Shown here: in pieces, positions 34,571 to 46,869 of the stretch | Layout of the letters: every line of letters starts with the position of its first letter | How positions within the stretch are numbered: the stretch's first letter is position 1 | From: Trifolium pratense | Taxonomy: Eukaryota > Streptophyta > Magnoliopsida > Fabales > Fabaceae | Assembly: GCF_020283565.1 (NCBI RefSeq) | Contig: NC_060059.1 | Location: forward strand, 45,094,572-45,158,571 | Length of the DNA stretch: 64,000 nucleotides | Direction: 5' to 3' | Notes under the pieces: model-generated | What the model saw: only the letters and a program-made list of their open reading frames with translations | What the model was told of the DNA's origin: nothing | Databases searched by the model: none | Translations under genes and position numbers: made by a program

Positions 34571-37245
34571 ACTCTACCCCCCTTAAAAGATTTTCGCCCT
34601 CGAAAATTACCCGACTCAAACACAACTCCGGATAAACTCCCTCATCCGACTTTCTAATTTCCAACTTGCATTCTAACCAACGGGTTTTCTAGTCATAATA
34701 CCTTAACCGATACGGTCTCTTACACAACTCCGATTCAAAATCACACTTCTTCCGGATTCGTACCAACAAAACATACAAACTCCAAACCAAACCAAGTTTG
34801 ACAAAATCAGTCAATCCCAATCGACACAATCTCGTCTACTCATCAACAATAGATCAAGGACAGCTAATCCCTCGATTTGTCGATAAATAGTCAACAATCG
34901 TGATGATGGCATAAACCATTCTCGTCAAACTACTTAAAACTTTCTCTTAACATCTTTCGGTACTCACAGCACCGCCCCAAAAACAAATTCTACTCCGTCT
35001 AATGCACTCCGAAAAGACACCTCTGTTGCATACTCCGCAACTCCTTAAGTTCCATAGGTTCTCAACATTTTCTTAAATCGTTTCACTGTGCCGAATCTCA
35101 TTCCAACTATTCATTCGGTAGCACAACCTCTACACTCATCTGCTGTCTAACTTCTCAAATTTCTTAACACATGCCAAAAATATACTATCCAACCGTCAAA
35201 TTCTTTTTCCTTGCAATTCCCCAAATCATTGCGTCGAACATTCAACATAACTGTTTTATTTTCCAAATAATCTCTTATCCAATTTCTGACTTCCTTAACA
35301 TGACCTTCCCGATATTATTTCCCGTCGAAATATTCTTATCCAAAATATTACCTTAAGTCATTCGTCGACTCACTATCATCCCACCGTTCACGACGAAAAT
35401 ATCCATAATCATTTATTTCCTTCCCACATGGTATTACTATACTATTCCCATAGATACGATGTGTCCGACATCTCTAATCTCCACCGACTTTTCCATTTCA
35501 TAGTTAACTTTTTCCAATTGCTACAAAACATCATTTGACACTTACTTTGAGCATTGCTTCCAAATTCTTAATACACATTTTCCAAACACAACAATCACTT
35601 ATGTGTGAGATAGTCCTTTCCGCAAATTCTTACTTGACATAAGTCACTTTCTTACGTCTCTCTAATACTCGTGCTCGACACGTTTCCAAAGGCTAACTTT
35701 CTTATCCCCAAACATCCTCCGTCTTGTTGATTCCAACACAACTCTCATCAGATTCCTCTGAAAACTTTTCATCAACAAAGCTTCCATCTTTATCACTCTT
35801 CCTCCTCTTTGAGGATGAACCATCAAGTGAAAGACAACCAATCAAGGGAACATTCTTGCTACGAGTTCCGCTAGAAACACCACCAGTCCCACTTATTGTA
35901 ATCGGGTTTTCAGTTCCCTAACCACACCTTCAATCCTTGACATCAATCTCCCACTTAACTTAACCCTCAAGGTACCCACCATTCGCATACTCGTCGTATG
36001 ATCATCACTAGGTTTTCTTACCCTTGACGCACACGTCTTCTCCGTTTCCCAGCAACGGTGTTCACTTAACATTCAATCTGCTCCATCGTTCCCCAATGGC
36101 CACATTCTCCCTACGGCTAAACAACTTCATTCCGACTCACTCCGAAATGATCATCTGATACTTCCTCCAAAATATTCTCCAAATAAGAACTCCACTTCGA
36201 ACAATGCTACTCAATCTTAAACAATCCACTTCAAGAACATCTCTATTCGTCCTTACTCCTCGCGTTCGAAACATCTTGGAGAGACAAAATCTTCTCCCCC
36301 ACTTATCTCAAACCCACCTTTACACTTCCACTAGAACATCCGGTGTAAGCACCTAACCGTCCTATCGATTCCAAATTTATTCCTCCCAAGAGAAATCTAA
36401 TACCGACAGCATTCACATGCATGTCGTATGCAAAGGGTAAACATAAGGTAAGATATCTAAGCATCTACTCAAAACCCCGGTGCAGTCCTTTTGACATACA
36501 CACCACTACAAAATACATAAACACACTATTCCCATCTATGCTAATGTAACAACCTACGTAACAACTAGCATACATAAACACAACAACATGTCAATACATA
36601 TATTTATAACTAAAATATATGTAAGACAACAAAACATCCATGTACACAAGACATCGAGTCAAGTACATGCATTACATTTCATTTGCCCGCATACTTACAA
36701 CATCTACTCAAACATGTATAAAACATAGCATGTTCTAAAACAAGTTCTCATCATGAGAATACATTCACATAGTTCAATTAAAGAACCACACTAAGTACTA
36801 GAAATCAATCTACCACATGTTATAAACAAACATATAACAACACACATTAGGATCTACTTACATCCTACTCCTTTCTCACTCTAGTGAAAAATTCATTTTC
36901 ACTTACTCAAAAGAAAATAATCTTATGTTTTCAACAAAATCTTCATCACATGCAGTTTTACATCATGCTGGATCATTAACAATACAGTTTTACATCATGT
37001 CGGATCATCAACTATTAGCAATAAGCATCTACAAACCAAAAGTTCAAACCACACAAATTTTAAAAACTTTAAGCATAAAAATACTCAACCACTACTTGAC
37101 TTGATAACTTATAACAATGATAAGTATCAATCGCATCAAGTACACACAACAAGAAAAGACAGACACAACTGGCACACACGCTCACTCGATCTGACTGCAC
37201 AGAACGACTCTGATTGACACATAACCTCACAGTCCGAAGACAACT
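34571..37245. other. Interior of LARD-like element, non-coding
   Basis: No frame with gag, protease, reverse transcriptase, RNase H or integrase motifs is visible. The only notable frame is a short Ser/Lys-rich minus-strand stretch near 35700-35920. Copies of 'CAGTTTTACATCATGYYGGATCAT' near 36950-37010 echo repeats in the LTR. Confidence 0.6.
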
Positions 37246-37257
37246 GCTCTGATACCA
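37246..37257 (-). other. Primer binding site of LARD-like element
   Basis: Minus strand TGGTATCAGAGC, complementary to initiator tRNA-Met, three bases from the LTR. Confidence 0.93.
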
Positions 37258-37260
37258 CTT

Positions 37261-39864
37261 TGTAACACCCAAACCCGTTATTTAATTAACTCTGCCTTTA
37301 TAAAATCTTTTTCGAAAATACGCAGCGGAAAAATTGAAAATCTGTTTTATAAAGCGCTGGTTTGAATATCACAAACTTCATTCAAAGATAATACTAATAC
37401 ATTTATCTAGTAAAATATTCGAATGAACTAAAAACAAAACCTCGCATTGAACGATGCGTTATTAGTTATACAAAACGGATACTTTTCAAATGAAAGCTTA
37501 AGACCAACAGAGTATACTAAGAGGACTACATGCATATACATATAAAAACCCCTTTTTCCCGTGTCTCAATCAGAGCAGAGCTTCACCATTGCACTCGGAC
37601 GAGGCTAACACATAACCTGTCAACCTGGACCCCCAAAGGTCCAGCAATTAACACAAAGCAGAGAGTTAGAAAACATAAACATAAATATAAGTGTGAGTAG
37701 TATACTACACACTTCACACGCTATCATACATTTCTAACTCACGCACATACATCGTCAAATACGACTACCAATTAATCATCCATTTACAAACACACCAATC
37801 ATATAGTTTCACGTCTTCTCGGACACTACCAAAGTGTTCATTTTATAGTCATGACGGACTCTACACTTGTTCATTTTATAGTCATGACGGACTCTACACT
37901 TGTTCATTTTATAGTCATGACGGACTCTACTCACATACCAAGTCATGGCAACAATCACAGTATTAAACAATTAGTAAATACCAAAGCTTAACACATACGG
38001 AAAACACATTACAATCCAATCAGATATTGTCACATAACAATTATCAAATACATGTGCATTTACCCTAATGCATCTAATGCCAATTATCCAATGTCATGTC
38101 ATCCCTAGACACGACTAATGCATGTGGTACCAATTTACATTGTTCAGATTTCAGTCATGACGGACTGTTCAGATTATAGTCATGTACGGACTGTTCAGAT
38201 TATAGTCATGCACGGACTCTACATCAGTTTTACATCATGCAGGATGCTGGCCAACTTAGACCATCTCATTCAGTTTTACATCGTTGCTGGATGGTGTCAG
38301 TTTTAGATCATGCAGGATCATCATCAATACAGTTTAAAATCATGTCGGATCTCGGTTATCATCAACCATCTCTCCCATAAAGAGGAGTCACACAGTTTTA
38401 TATCATGTTTGGATATGGGCTCCAGATCTCGGATAACATAATCCCATCTTCGGCCACTTTTCATAAACATAGTCCATTTTCATCAATTATTGGAATTCAC
38501 ATGATTCCCATAACACAATTATTCATGAATGCATGATTACTTTTAAACACATCAAATACATGACGCTATCTAGCTTGAAGCTATTCATTCACTGATGCGG
38601 AAACACAATTCCAACATCTAACACATTAGGATAACACAATATCCTATCACTCCAATCATAATTATTCACATGATAATTATCTGCATAACCATTTTTATAC
38701 ACATAAGGTTTCATTTACACTTATGTCATAAAACACACATCATTTCCTTAACATTGCAAATTAATGCTAAAACATCTCATTGCTCACTTTAAGCTACAAC
38801 TTATTGCATACACGTTTATCAATCATATAACGATTAACAATAAGCATTAACAACATCAACATGTATCAACAAACATGTAAGGATACCCTTAAACCATGTT
38901 ACAAGTGCCTAATTACACTTACAAACATTAACAAAAATTGCTGTCACAGAGGCCTTCGCTAAGCGAGGGCTTAGCGAGACATGGCGAACCTCACCAGGAA
39001 GTCACCTGCTCATGGCGAGCTTTGGCGAGCTTCAGCGAACATGTTCGCTACAGCGAACTCCTGGTCGCTTAGCGAACTACACCAGAAAAATATCTGTTCT
39101 TGAGTTTCTCTAAGGCGGTTTAACATGAAATCCACTCAAAAATCCATCTAGACATGTTATAAATTCTTATAAACAGCTAATTCAAGCATATATGGTATCA
39201 AGGAACATTAATCATCCCTTCCAAACATCCAAATACATCAAACAATCAAAATCATGCCAATTTCTTGCAAAATAAGCAAAGTTGCATAAACATGCAAATC
39301 ATTGATCAAACATCTACATATTCCCATTTTCAACTCCCCAAAGTTGTTTACCTCATCTACCATGAGTTCACTACACATGTTAGGATCAAAAGAATCCATT
39401 TTCCATTAAGAAAATCACCCACAAAACCCACAAGAAAATAGAGTGGAAAGAGTTTGGGAATGAAGGAATCGACATCCTCCCCTCTTTCGAATCACTCACG
39501 AATATGTAATCTAACTCTCGTACCTTAGCTCGACGAATCCACAAGCTTGCTCTTCTCTTTCTCTCCCACGAGCTCTCCCTCTCCCTCATGAGCTCCTCCT
39601 CTTGCTCTTTCTCAAGAATTGCAACTTATGAGACTATTCATGGTTGACTTGCTACTTATAGCTCTCTCTATTCTCATGGATCAAAGCCCAATTGGCTAAG
39701 CCCAATAACCACTTACACGCCCCAAGGCCCAATCAACATAACTTCTCGCTCATTAACTTACGTTTGCGCTAAATGATTATTCGCCGCTTAATAATTTAAT
39801 TATAAATCACGCCCTCGCGTAATAAAATAATTAAACAACGAATACTAAATTTTGGGTCGTTACA
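37261..39864 (-). repeat. 5' LTR of LARD-like element
   Basis: 2604 bp, essentially identical to 31967-34570; differences noticed at about 32530/37820 (A/G) and 34170/39464 (G/A). Contains the same tandem units and palindrome cluster. The 62-aa and 67-aa ORFs repeat in both LTRs and are not genes. Confidence 0.95.
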
Positions 39865-40068
39865 ATTTGCACTTGACAATTTAGGCTTTCTAGCACCAGA
39901 GGATGTAGACCTACTGAAAAGCGTTCAAGTTATGCATAACAATGTTATGTCGCCTAGGTTTATGAATATAGTTTTTCAAATATTAGGTTTTGCTATAGAG
40001 AAATGTCTAGCAGCGCAGCTGATTGCCCGTTTACCGTTTATCTTTTATATATGTAGTAAAAATTTCTT

Positions 40069-40180
<112 letters not shown>

Positions 40181-41200
40181 CTCTTGTAAATATAGGATGT
40201 GAGTGGAGGAGATTGCGGTAAAAATTACATGTTGTCATTGTATTTACACGGTAACTATTGTTGATTGATTGTTTAAGAACCAATAGTTGAGATTAAAATT
40301 GTATTTAAATCACACTAATTTATTACAACTGTCTAATTATTTTTGAAAGGTCATGATTGTTAATTGTGTGTAATTGCGTGAAATGGTTTCAGCAGCCAAT
40401 CCAGATCCAGAAGTCTGTCTCTGATTAAATTTTTCTCTCGTGAAATCTTGACCCTTCATTTTTTGTAATTGGTTTAATGATTAAAAATAAATAAAAATAA
40501 AAGGCGATAATTAACACTATTCCCATTAATGAGATTGTCATCGGAGACAATCCATTCCCAGATTTGAGTATGAGAAAGTGTTGATGTTTTATGAGTTTTG
40601 TCCTACTAATTTTTGTTTTTGTTTTTGTTTTTTGTTGTTTTATAGGGACATTGTTATGTAATTTTTTTCTTCATTAATGTTGTTTATCACGAAAATTGGC
40701 AGCAAAAAAAATGAAGAATTGCACTACTTAAAATTTGGAATTTCATCAAATTTCATTTATTTGTTTAAATGGTAGTTTTTAGTCTTGTCATAGTTTATTT
40801 AAGTCATGTAGCATAATTTTTTTGGGTCACGTAGAACGTTTCATTAAAAATGATGGTTTTTTAGACTTAAGTACTTTGTGAAAACTTTTTTGTTATTTTC
40901 TAAAAAATGTGTGTCCATTTTAATTTATAAATAAGAAAATGTGCTACTCTTGAAACGAATTGTATTGTGATGGAGAAGAGAATCAAAATATGAAAACTTA
41001 GTTAGGGATGGTACATTTTTGAAATAATGTGATCCTCTATGGACCTAATATCTGGTGATAAGGTGATGGAAATCGATGTGATATGACTTTTACTGGTTGT
41101 GTGACTGGTGGTGGTTTGCCTCGTTGTGAATGAATGTGTAGAACTTACACACACTTTGATGATCAAGTCAGTAAGCGTTGTAGAGTGAGAGGTATTAAAG
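40181..41200. other. Intergenic DNA, nothing recognised
   Basis: AT-rich. I see no gene, terminal repeat or RNA. Short poly-T and TTTTTG words only. Confidence 0.45.
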
Positions 41201-42691
41201 GTTAAATATTGTACACCTGATGTAGCTTTTTGGCAGGGTTTATATAAGGAAAACTTCCAATCTTCCCGAACCTAAGATGTGGATAGGCTCAAGGAGTCTT
41301 CCTCGCAACGTCATCAGGAGGGGAATGAAGTGGTCATTGAGGATGCGACTCCATGAGGTATCATTGTTGTTGCTACTACCAGAGGTGTAAGCGGATCAGA
41401 AAAATTCAATTGAATCGACGATCTAAAATAATTCAAACCAAAAAAAATGATTTTTATTGTTCGGATAAAAAACTGAACCAAACCAATTGAAATCCGATGT
41501 GTTTTGGTTCGGTTCTCGGTTCCAATTTTAAGAACCGATGAAAACCGAACCAAACAAATATGTCTATATCTATATATAAAGAGTATACACAATTTTTATG
41601 TGTAGACTTTTCATAATACTAACAATACCCTTGATTTTGTTTTTTTAACAGCAACTAGGCAATAGCAACATCAATGATACTAGACAGCAACAACAACAAT
41701 GATATTAGGCGGCAGCAACAAATAGGTAGTAGCAACAACAAATGTGAAGATTCCATCATTTATTCCTCTGACGGAACAACTAGGCATATAACTTGGACAT
41801 AATCTTGACGTGGAATTAACTTATTTTTTATTTATTTTTTAATGTCACGTAATAGGTTAATTTATTTTTTTGTTTAAAAAAAAATCTGAAAATCAAAATC
41901 AGATGAAGAACACACAACATCTTCATCCCTCTCATCATCATCATAACCACTTTCATTCCATCTCTCTTCTTCTTCATACACAAAAACTTCATCTAAATTA
42001 ACAACATGAATAAAAAAAATATTCTAGATCTATAATCTTAGAAACATCAAAGCATTTAGCAATTCCAAAATTCCCATGCCCCCCTTTCAACCCTAATGAG
42101 TCATTTCTCTCTAAACTCGCTTTTGTCGCTGCTTCGAAATCTAAACCTAGAAATTCGATAACCAACAGAACCAGACGGAGGAGGTGAATATGAAGTTACG
42201 GTTATTTCTAATGGTTCTGTTGATGAAACGGTTCGGGATTTTATGAGAATCACGTTTAGTTACTGACAATACTGTTACGGAGGTTCAAAATGGTGCATTG
42301 GATAAAGAATCGAGTGAGAACATAGATCTTGTAGAAACCCATATCTTGCACAGATCTGATTTTGATTATGAAGTGTCCCGTTGTTCTAGATTGTTGTTGT
42401 TGTTGATAATGATTTTTTTTTTGAAACGATGATGATGTTGCTGTTGTTGTTGTTATGATCCAGAAAGCCAAACCCAAAATTCATCACCTTGGGTGTTCTT
42501 TTTTTTTTTATACGATGATGATGTTGATGATGATGTGGTGTAGTTTTACAATGTAATCCTTGGGCACTGTGAGTTTCTTTCAATAAAAATTTTGCAATTC
42601 AAAAGAAAAAAATGATTGAGATTGAGAATGGAGGAAGAAAAAGATGAGTTTTTTTTTTGTTGGACGGGATGAGATGTTGTTGTTATGCATC

Positions 42692-43624
42692 TATTGGAGC
42701 AATGCTATAGTCACACATTTTAACACACTCACTTAAACACACTCCCATCTATTGGAGCCACGTCACCCTATTTGTTTTAATTTTTACCTGCTTACCGATT
42801 TGGCAAGTTGGAGAGAGAGAGAATACTTTATTTTTTATTATTTTATTTAACGGCGGCTGTGTCCTCTTGACGCCGTCCACTGTCTCAATCTCGCGATATT
42901 CTTTGGCCTCTGTCTCTATCATGTGGTATGGTGGTTACTTCCGTCTTCATCTCTGTTCTAAGCTCCGGCGGCCACTGTTGTTTCAGTCGCGAACAAACTG
43001 AATCAATTTTTAATTTCTAAGTTCTTTTTTTGGAAGAAATACAAATTGAGATGAATATTAAGATTTAAGGTGGATATTATCGATTTGGGTATATGGTGAA
43101 TTAGTTGTTGAATAATTTATGATTGAGGAGATGGGTTCTCGATTTTTCAATTTCTTCTATTATAATTTTACAAATTCAATTCTCAATTATTTTATGACAT
43201 CTCTTCACACTTAGATGGAAATGGTGTTGGTTTGGGGTTGATTATTTATATGTCTCTTGTTGTTGTGTTGCTATGTTTGTGGTTCTCCGTTGTTAATTAC
43301 TAGTGCAGGATGAAGACAACAAGGGGATTTGGGAATGAAACATTACAATCCATTCCAAAGAGACCTAGCGACGGAGACAGAGATCACAAACTGAGATAGT
43401 TTTGGTTGAGACGGTGAGATTGGAAGATGAAGATTGAGGAGTGACAATTCAATTTCTAGAAGATGAACGGTGATAATAATAAAATAATAATAAAAAAGAA
43501 AGAAGATAAATTTGTCTCCAACTTATATCTCCGGTAGCCAAGAAGTGCATCAAAACGAGGGATGATGTGGCTCCAATAGATGAGAGTGCGTTAAAGGGTG
43601 TGACCATAGCATTACTCAATTAAT
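42692..43624. mobile_element. Inverted-repeat element, ~930 bp
   Basis: The left GAGCAATGCTATAGTCACAC and complemented right GAGTAATGCTATGGTCACAC start a ~65-bp inverted repeat that includes CATCTATTGGAGCCACRTCA. No target duplication is evident. The interior has no transposase. It lies inside the hAT-like element. Confidence 0.65.
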
Positions 43625-43704
43625 AATTACACATTCATTAATGAGTTGACTTTTAAAATTACATATTAAAAAATATAATTTAATTACACCTGTACGCGGG
43701 AGAA

Positions 43705-44818
43705 GTTATTATACATAAGTGTAATCCTTATGCATGATACATAAGTCAATAACATCCATTAGATTGAGCATCCACATGTAATAATCCTAGCCAATCTCAA
43801 CTCACACACTCACACCTAATCTCACACCGCCCAAATTTCTCACGTACCCCCCAAATTACTCGCGCACCCCCAAATTTCTCGTGCACCCCCCCAAATTTCT
43901 CATGCACCCCCAATTTCTCGCGCACCCCCAAATTTCTAGCGCACCCCCCAAAATTTTTCACACACCCCCCAGATGACTTGTGCGCCCAATTTTTTTTTAA
44001 CCCCCCATATTTCAAGCCTAAACCATTTTGCTGTGGGAATGGTTTCAAAAATATACACTCCAAAACCATTAAGTGCATAAGATGGTTTTGAAGTACAACC
44101 TATAATTAGAATCATAATTGTTTTTTTTTGGTACAATTATAATCATTATTTAAAACCAGTTAAATGGTTTCAGATAGTTATACACTAAAACCATTTGTAT
44201 TGTAAAATGGTTTTATGTGTGTTTTTATGGTTTCAAAAATTCTGGAAACCATTATGCTGGTTAAATGGTTTCAGATAGTTATACACTGAAACCATTTGTA
44301 TTGTAAAATGGTTTTATGTGTGTTTTTATGGTTTTAAAAATTCTGGAAACCATTATGTTGGTTAAATGGTTTCAGATAGTTATACACTGAAACCATTTGT
44401 ATTGTAAAATGGTTTTATGTGTGTTTATATGATTTTAAAAATTCTGGAAACCATTATGTTGGTTAAATGGTTTCAAATCACAATTATTGTTTGTATTCTA
44501 ATTATAGGGTTGTACTCTAAAACCATCTTATACACTTAATGGTTTTGGAGTGCATATCTCTGAAACCATTCCCACAACAAAATGGTTTAGGCTAGAAATG
44601 TGGAGGGGACCAAAAAAATAAAATTGGGGGGCAAAAGTCATATTGGGGGTGTGCGAGAAATTTTGGGGGTGCATGAGAAATTTGGGGGTGCACAAGTAAT
44701 TTGGGGGGTGCATGAGAAATTTGGGGGTGTGCTAGTAATTTGGGGGGTGCACAAGTAATTTGGGGGGTGCACTAAGTAACTTATGCATGGTGCATAAGGA
44801 TAGCTTATGTATAATAAC
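43705..44818. mobile_element. Foldback element with tandem-repeat arms and 101-bp central repeats
   Basis: The ends GTTATTATACATAAG are exact inverted copies. Each arm carries 8-10 degenerate units of CACCCCCCAAATTTCTCG (left, 43830-43990), inverted on the right as AATTTGGGGGGTGCA (44640-44780). Inside, 44040-44115 pairs with 44480-44590 (AAACCATT-rich). The centre has a 101-bp tandem unit starting TTAAATGGTTTCAGATAG at 44160, 44261, 44362 and 44463. The full structure would fold into a ~350-bp stem. No ORF with meaning. Confidence 0.8.
44160..44480. repeat. 101-bp tandem repeat, three full copies plus part
   Basis: Starts at 44160, 44261, 44362 and 44463, exactly 101 bp apart, with only a few substitutions. 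Each unit contains internally inverted AAACCAT/ATGGTTT words. Confidence 0.92.
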
Positions 44819-45272
44819 CAATCCCCCTTTCCACTCAAGGGCTAAAAGTATTGAATCTTCATATTATAGAGGATTTTTATTATATTTTTTTGTGTGCAGG
44901 GAGTAAAGCAAAATTCAACAACTTTGATAGGAGGTAAAAACCGAATAAAGTATCCAAGCAATCCAATGAGTTTGGTTCAGATTCATTTTTGAAAAACACT
45001 AAAAACCAAACTAATCGACATTTCATTGGTTCGGACATTAGATTCACTCAAAATAGATCCAAACCGGTCCAATTACACTTCTAGCTACTGGTGTATTGCT
45101 CTCTCCTTCGGTCGGGGCCGTTTCTTCCCATTTTGTTGTTCCGACTCCAGCTCTTCTAGAGTCAGAGACCTTAGCCATTCAAGGTATTGAGGTAGAGCAC
45201 CAGAGGGAAGCCTTGACGCCTTATCTTTTAGATGGTTTGAGGTTGGTTATGTTGAATAGTGCCATGCTCTGA

Positions 45273-45455
45273 ATGACGTGTGATAAGTGAGAGATTTTTA
45301 GTTTGTCAATTGAATCATTCAAAATACTTCGTATGTTAAATCATCATTTTTGAAATTATCTATTACTTCGTAATATCTTAAGTTATCTATTATTAAAAAT
45401 TATATATGTTGAAAATAATAATCGAGACAAATCAAACAACATCTCATATGTTTAT
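45273..45455. other. Short AT-rich spacer
   Basis: Nothing recognised between the ORF relic and the GC-rich element. Confidence 0.4.
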
Positions 45456-45459
45456 ATTT

Positions 45460-46435
45460 GCATCGTCGGGCCGGGCTAAAAAGCCCGGATTAAAAACGGG
45501 CTACCAAAATTAGTGCCCGAGCCCGGCCCGGTACGGGTAGTCGGGCTTTCGGGCGGCCCGGTTTATCTTTTTTTTTTTTTTTTTTTTACTTTTAGTGCTC
45601 AAACTCAACTATATAAATAACATCAATAATTCTCGCGCGTCCTATTTTTTACTCATCCGCTATAAATATTATATAATTCGCGCGCGCCGTATTTTTACTC
45701 ATCCCCTATCTACGAGTTTCTCGCGCGCCCTATTTTTACTCATCCACTACCTACGAGTTTCTCGCGCCCTATTTTTACGCATCCGCTACTTACGAGTTTC
45801 TCGCGCATCATATTTTTACTCATCCGCTACCTAGGACTTTCTCGCGCGCCCTATTTTTACTCATCCGCTACTACGAATTTCTCGCGCGCCCTATTTTTAT
45901 TCATCCACTATGTACGAGTTTCTCGCGCGCCCTATTTTTACTCATCCACTAGCTACGAGTTTCTCGCGCCCTATTTTTACGCATCCGCTACTTATGAGTT
46001 TCTCGCGCGTCATATTTTTACTCATCCGCTACCTACGACTTTCTCGCGCGCCCTATTTTTACTTATCCGCTACGTACGAGTTTCTCGCGCACCCTATTTT
46101 TATTCATCCCCTACCTACGAGTTTATTGGGTGCCCTATTTTTACTCCTGCTACTTAAGTAGCGAACGGTATTTTATAATTTATATTACAAACTAATTTCA
46201 AATCATCAGAAACAAATTATTTATATTTATATTTATATTTTATTTTTAATTTTAATTTTTTCGGGCTTGCGGGCCGCCCGCGGCCCATTCGGGCTAGCCC
46301 ATATTTTAATCGGGCTTTGTCGGACCGGGCTAAAAAGCCCAGAAATAATTCGGGCTAGAATTTTCAAGGCCCGAGCCCGGGAAAAAATCGAGCTTGGCGG
46401 GTCGGCCCATTTGGGCTAGCCCATTTTAACAGCTT
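45460..46435. mobile_element. GC-rich-ended hAT-like non-autonomous element
   Basis: Both ends are dense in GGGCTAGCCC, CCCGGGCTC and GGGCCGGGC words in inverted arrangement: 45467-45560 against 46262-46425. The right end (complement CTGTTAAAATGGGCTAGCCC) resembles plant hAT termini; the left tip looks truncated. The interior is a tandem array (45640-46165). No transposase. Confidence 0.6.
45640..46165. repeat. ~41-bp tandem repeat, about 12 units
   Basis: Units of the form TTTCTCGCGCGCCCTATTTTTACTCATCCGCTACCTACGAG, 38-45 bp each, with internal GCGCGC. The plus ORFs at 45595-45834 and 45910-46161 are translations of this array, not genes. Confidence 0.88.
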
Positions 46436-46869
46436 TACGTATTAGTATAAAAAAATGGTCAAAATAGTAGATTATATGAATAGTACACAAAATCAATATT
46501 ATGTCATTTATTTTGTTAGGGGAGAGTAGTATACAATTTTTGAAGACTCTTACATATTTTTGGCGACACGTGTCCCTGACTTTCATACCAGTAGTAGTTT
46601 TCTTTTCTACCTCTAAATTAGCGACACATGTCATAAGTTTGTGAATATTGAAATATGTTTGGCACATCCAGGTGAGATATTGGCGAGAAAATGGGAATCA
46701 AAGGAGAAAAGATATGCAAGTGTGGCAGGACCCAGGGGACCAACATACATGCGTTCCAAACGACAAGCCGACAAAAGAGGGGACCTGACATCACACGGCT
46801 CGGGAAAAGAAACATACTAGTTTGTCGTTTTTCTATCTTTCAACTAGATATACGGTATCTATATAATAC
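46436..46869. other. Intergenic DNA with duplicated G-box-like word
   Basis: No gene seen. GCGACACGTGTC (46563) and GCGACACATGTC (46621) are near-copies 58 bp apart; the first contains CACGTG. Function not inferable. Confidence 0.4.

Larger units (their letters stand above)
31967..39864 (-). mobile_element. Young non-autonomous LTR retrotransposon (LARD-like), 7898 bp
   Basis: Two 2604-bp LTRs (plus strand TGTAACACCC..GGTCGTTACA) surround 2690 bp of interior, with 5-bp duplications ATTTG at 31962-31966 and 39865-39869. The primer site TGGTATCAGAGC on the minus strand lies three bases from the LTR at 37261, and a polypurine tract (AAGGGGGGTAGAGT) abuts the other LTR. The element reads right to left. 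By eye the LTRs differ at only two positions, so it is very recent. The interior has no gag or pol ORF. The polypurine tract is preceded by TTCGAGGGCGAAAATC, which resembles the end of Ty3/gypsy pol genes, so a gypsy origin is likely but not proven. Confidence 0.88.
31222..40065 (+). pseudogene. LINE-like C-terminal protein relic (zinc finger plus possible restriction-like endonuclease), interrupted
   Basis: The coding pieces are 31248-31961 and 39870-40065; the region between is the inserted LTR element. The first frame reads MNSDFDDALNSLCDTILTFD, then QDFLLAILTDGLGQHM. Next comes a CHVCRKAC..GEHASHF zinc-finger-like motif, then a segment with LRHADVLAYGWVGRKHVCVDL. After the insertion it continues FALDNLGFLAPEDVDLLK..CLAAQLIARLPF. 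Legume copies of this family are often labelled 'auxilin-like', but I see no J domain. The order (Cys/His finger, then PAD..VDLT-like acidic motif) recalls the C-terminus of RLE-bearing LINEs; that is inference. Lesions: TAA at 31650-31652 (GFK-stop-RHD, Tyr expected) and one extra T in the T run at 31951-31956, besides the 7.9 kb insertion. Confidence 0.7.
41380..45083. mobile_element. hAT-like element, 3704 bp, with nested elements
   Basis: The left end CAGAGGTGTAA and the complemented right end TAGAAGTGTAA (9 of 11) resemble hAT termini. The 8-bp flanks GCTACTAC (41372-41379) and GCTACTGG (45084-45091) match at six positions. Sub-terminal regions are rich in GGTTCGGTT/AACCGAACC words. No transposase is visible. 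Inside are two further inverted-repeat elements (42692-43624 and 43705-44818). Removing it reconnects a flanking reading frame, which supports the boundaries. Confidence 0.6.
41205..45272 (+). pseudogene. Unidentified ORF relic, split by a hAT-like element
   Basis: A frame on the plus strand (CTPDVAFWQGLYKENF..DVDRLKESSSQRHQ..GIIVVAT) runs to 41379 with stops at 41273-41275 and 41354-41356. It resumes in frame after the insertion at 45084 as GVLLSPSVGAVSSHF..EALTPYLLDGLRLVML and ends at TGA 45270-45272. The join falls exactly at the 8-bp target duplication. I do not recognise the protein. It may be another retroelement ORF, since the Gln/Glu-rich middle and small size give no domain. Confidence 0.4.

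Noticed and set aside
43797..44838. Gly- and Pro-rich ORFs
   Set aside because: Translations of the CACCCCCCAAATTT repeat arms.
45595..46161. ORFs of 79 and 83 aa and the CRISPR-like look of the array
   Set aside because: Tandem ~41-bp units directly abut with no unique spacers, so it is a minisatellite inside a transposon and not a CRISPR array.
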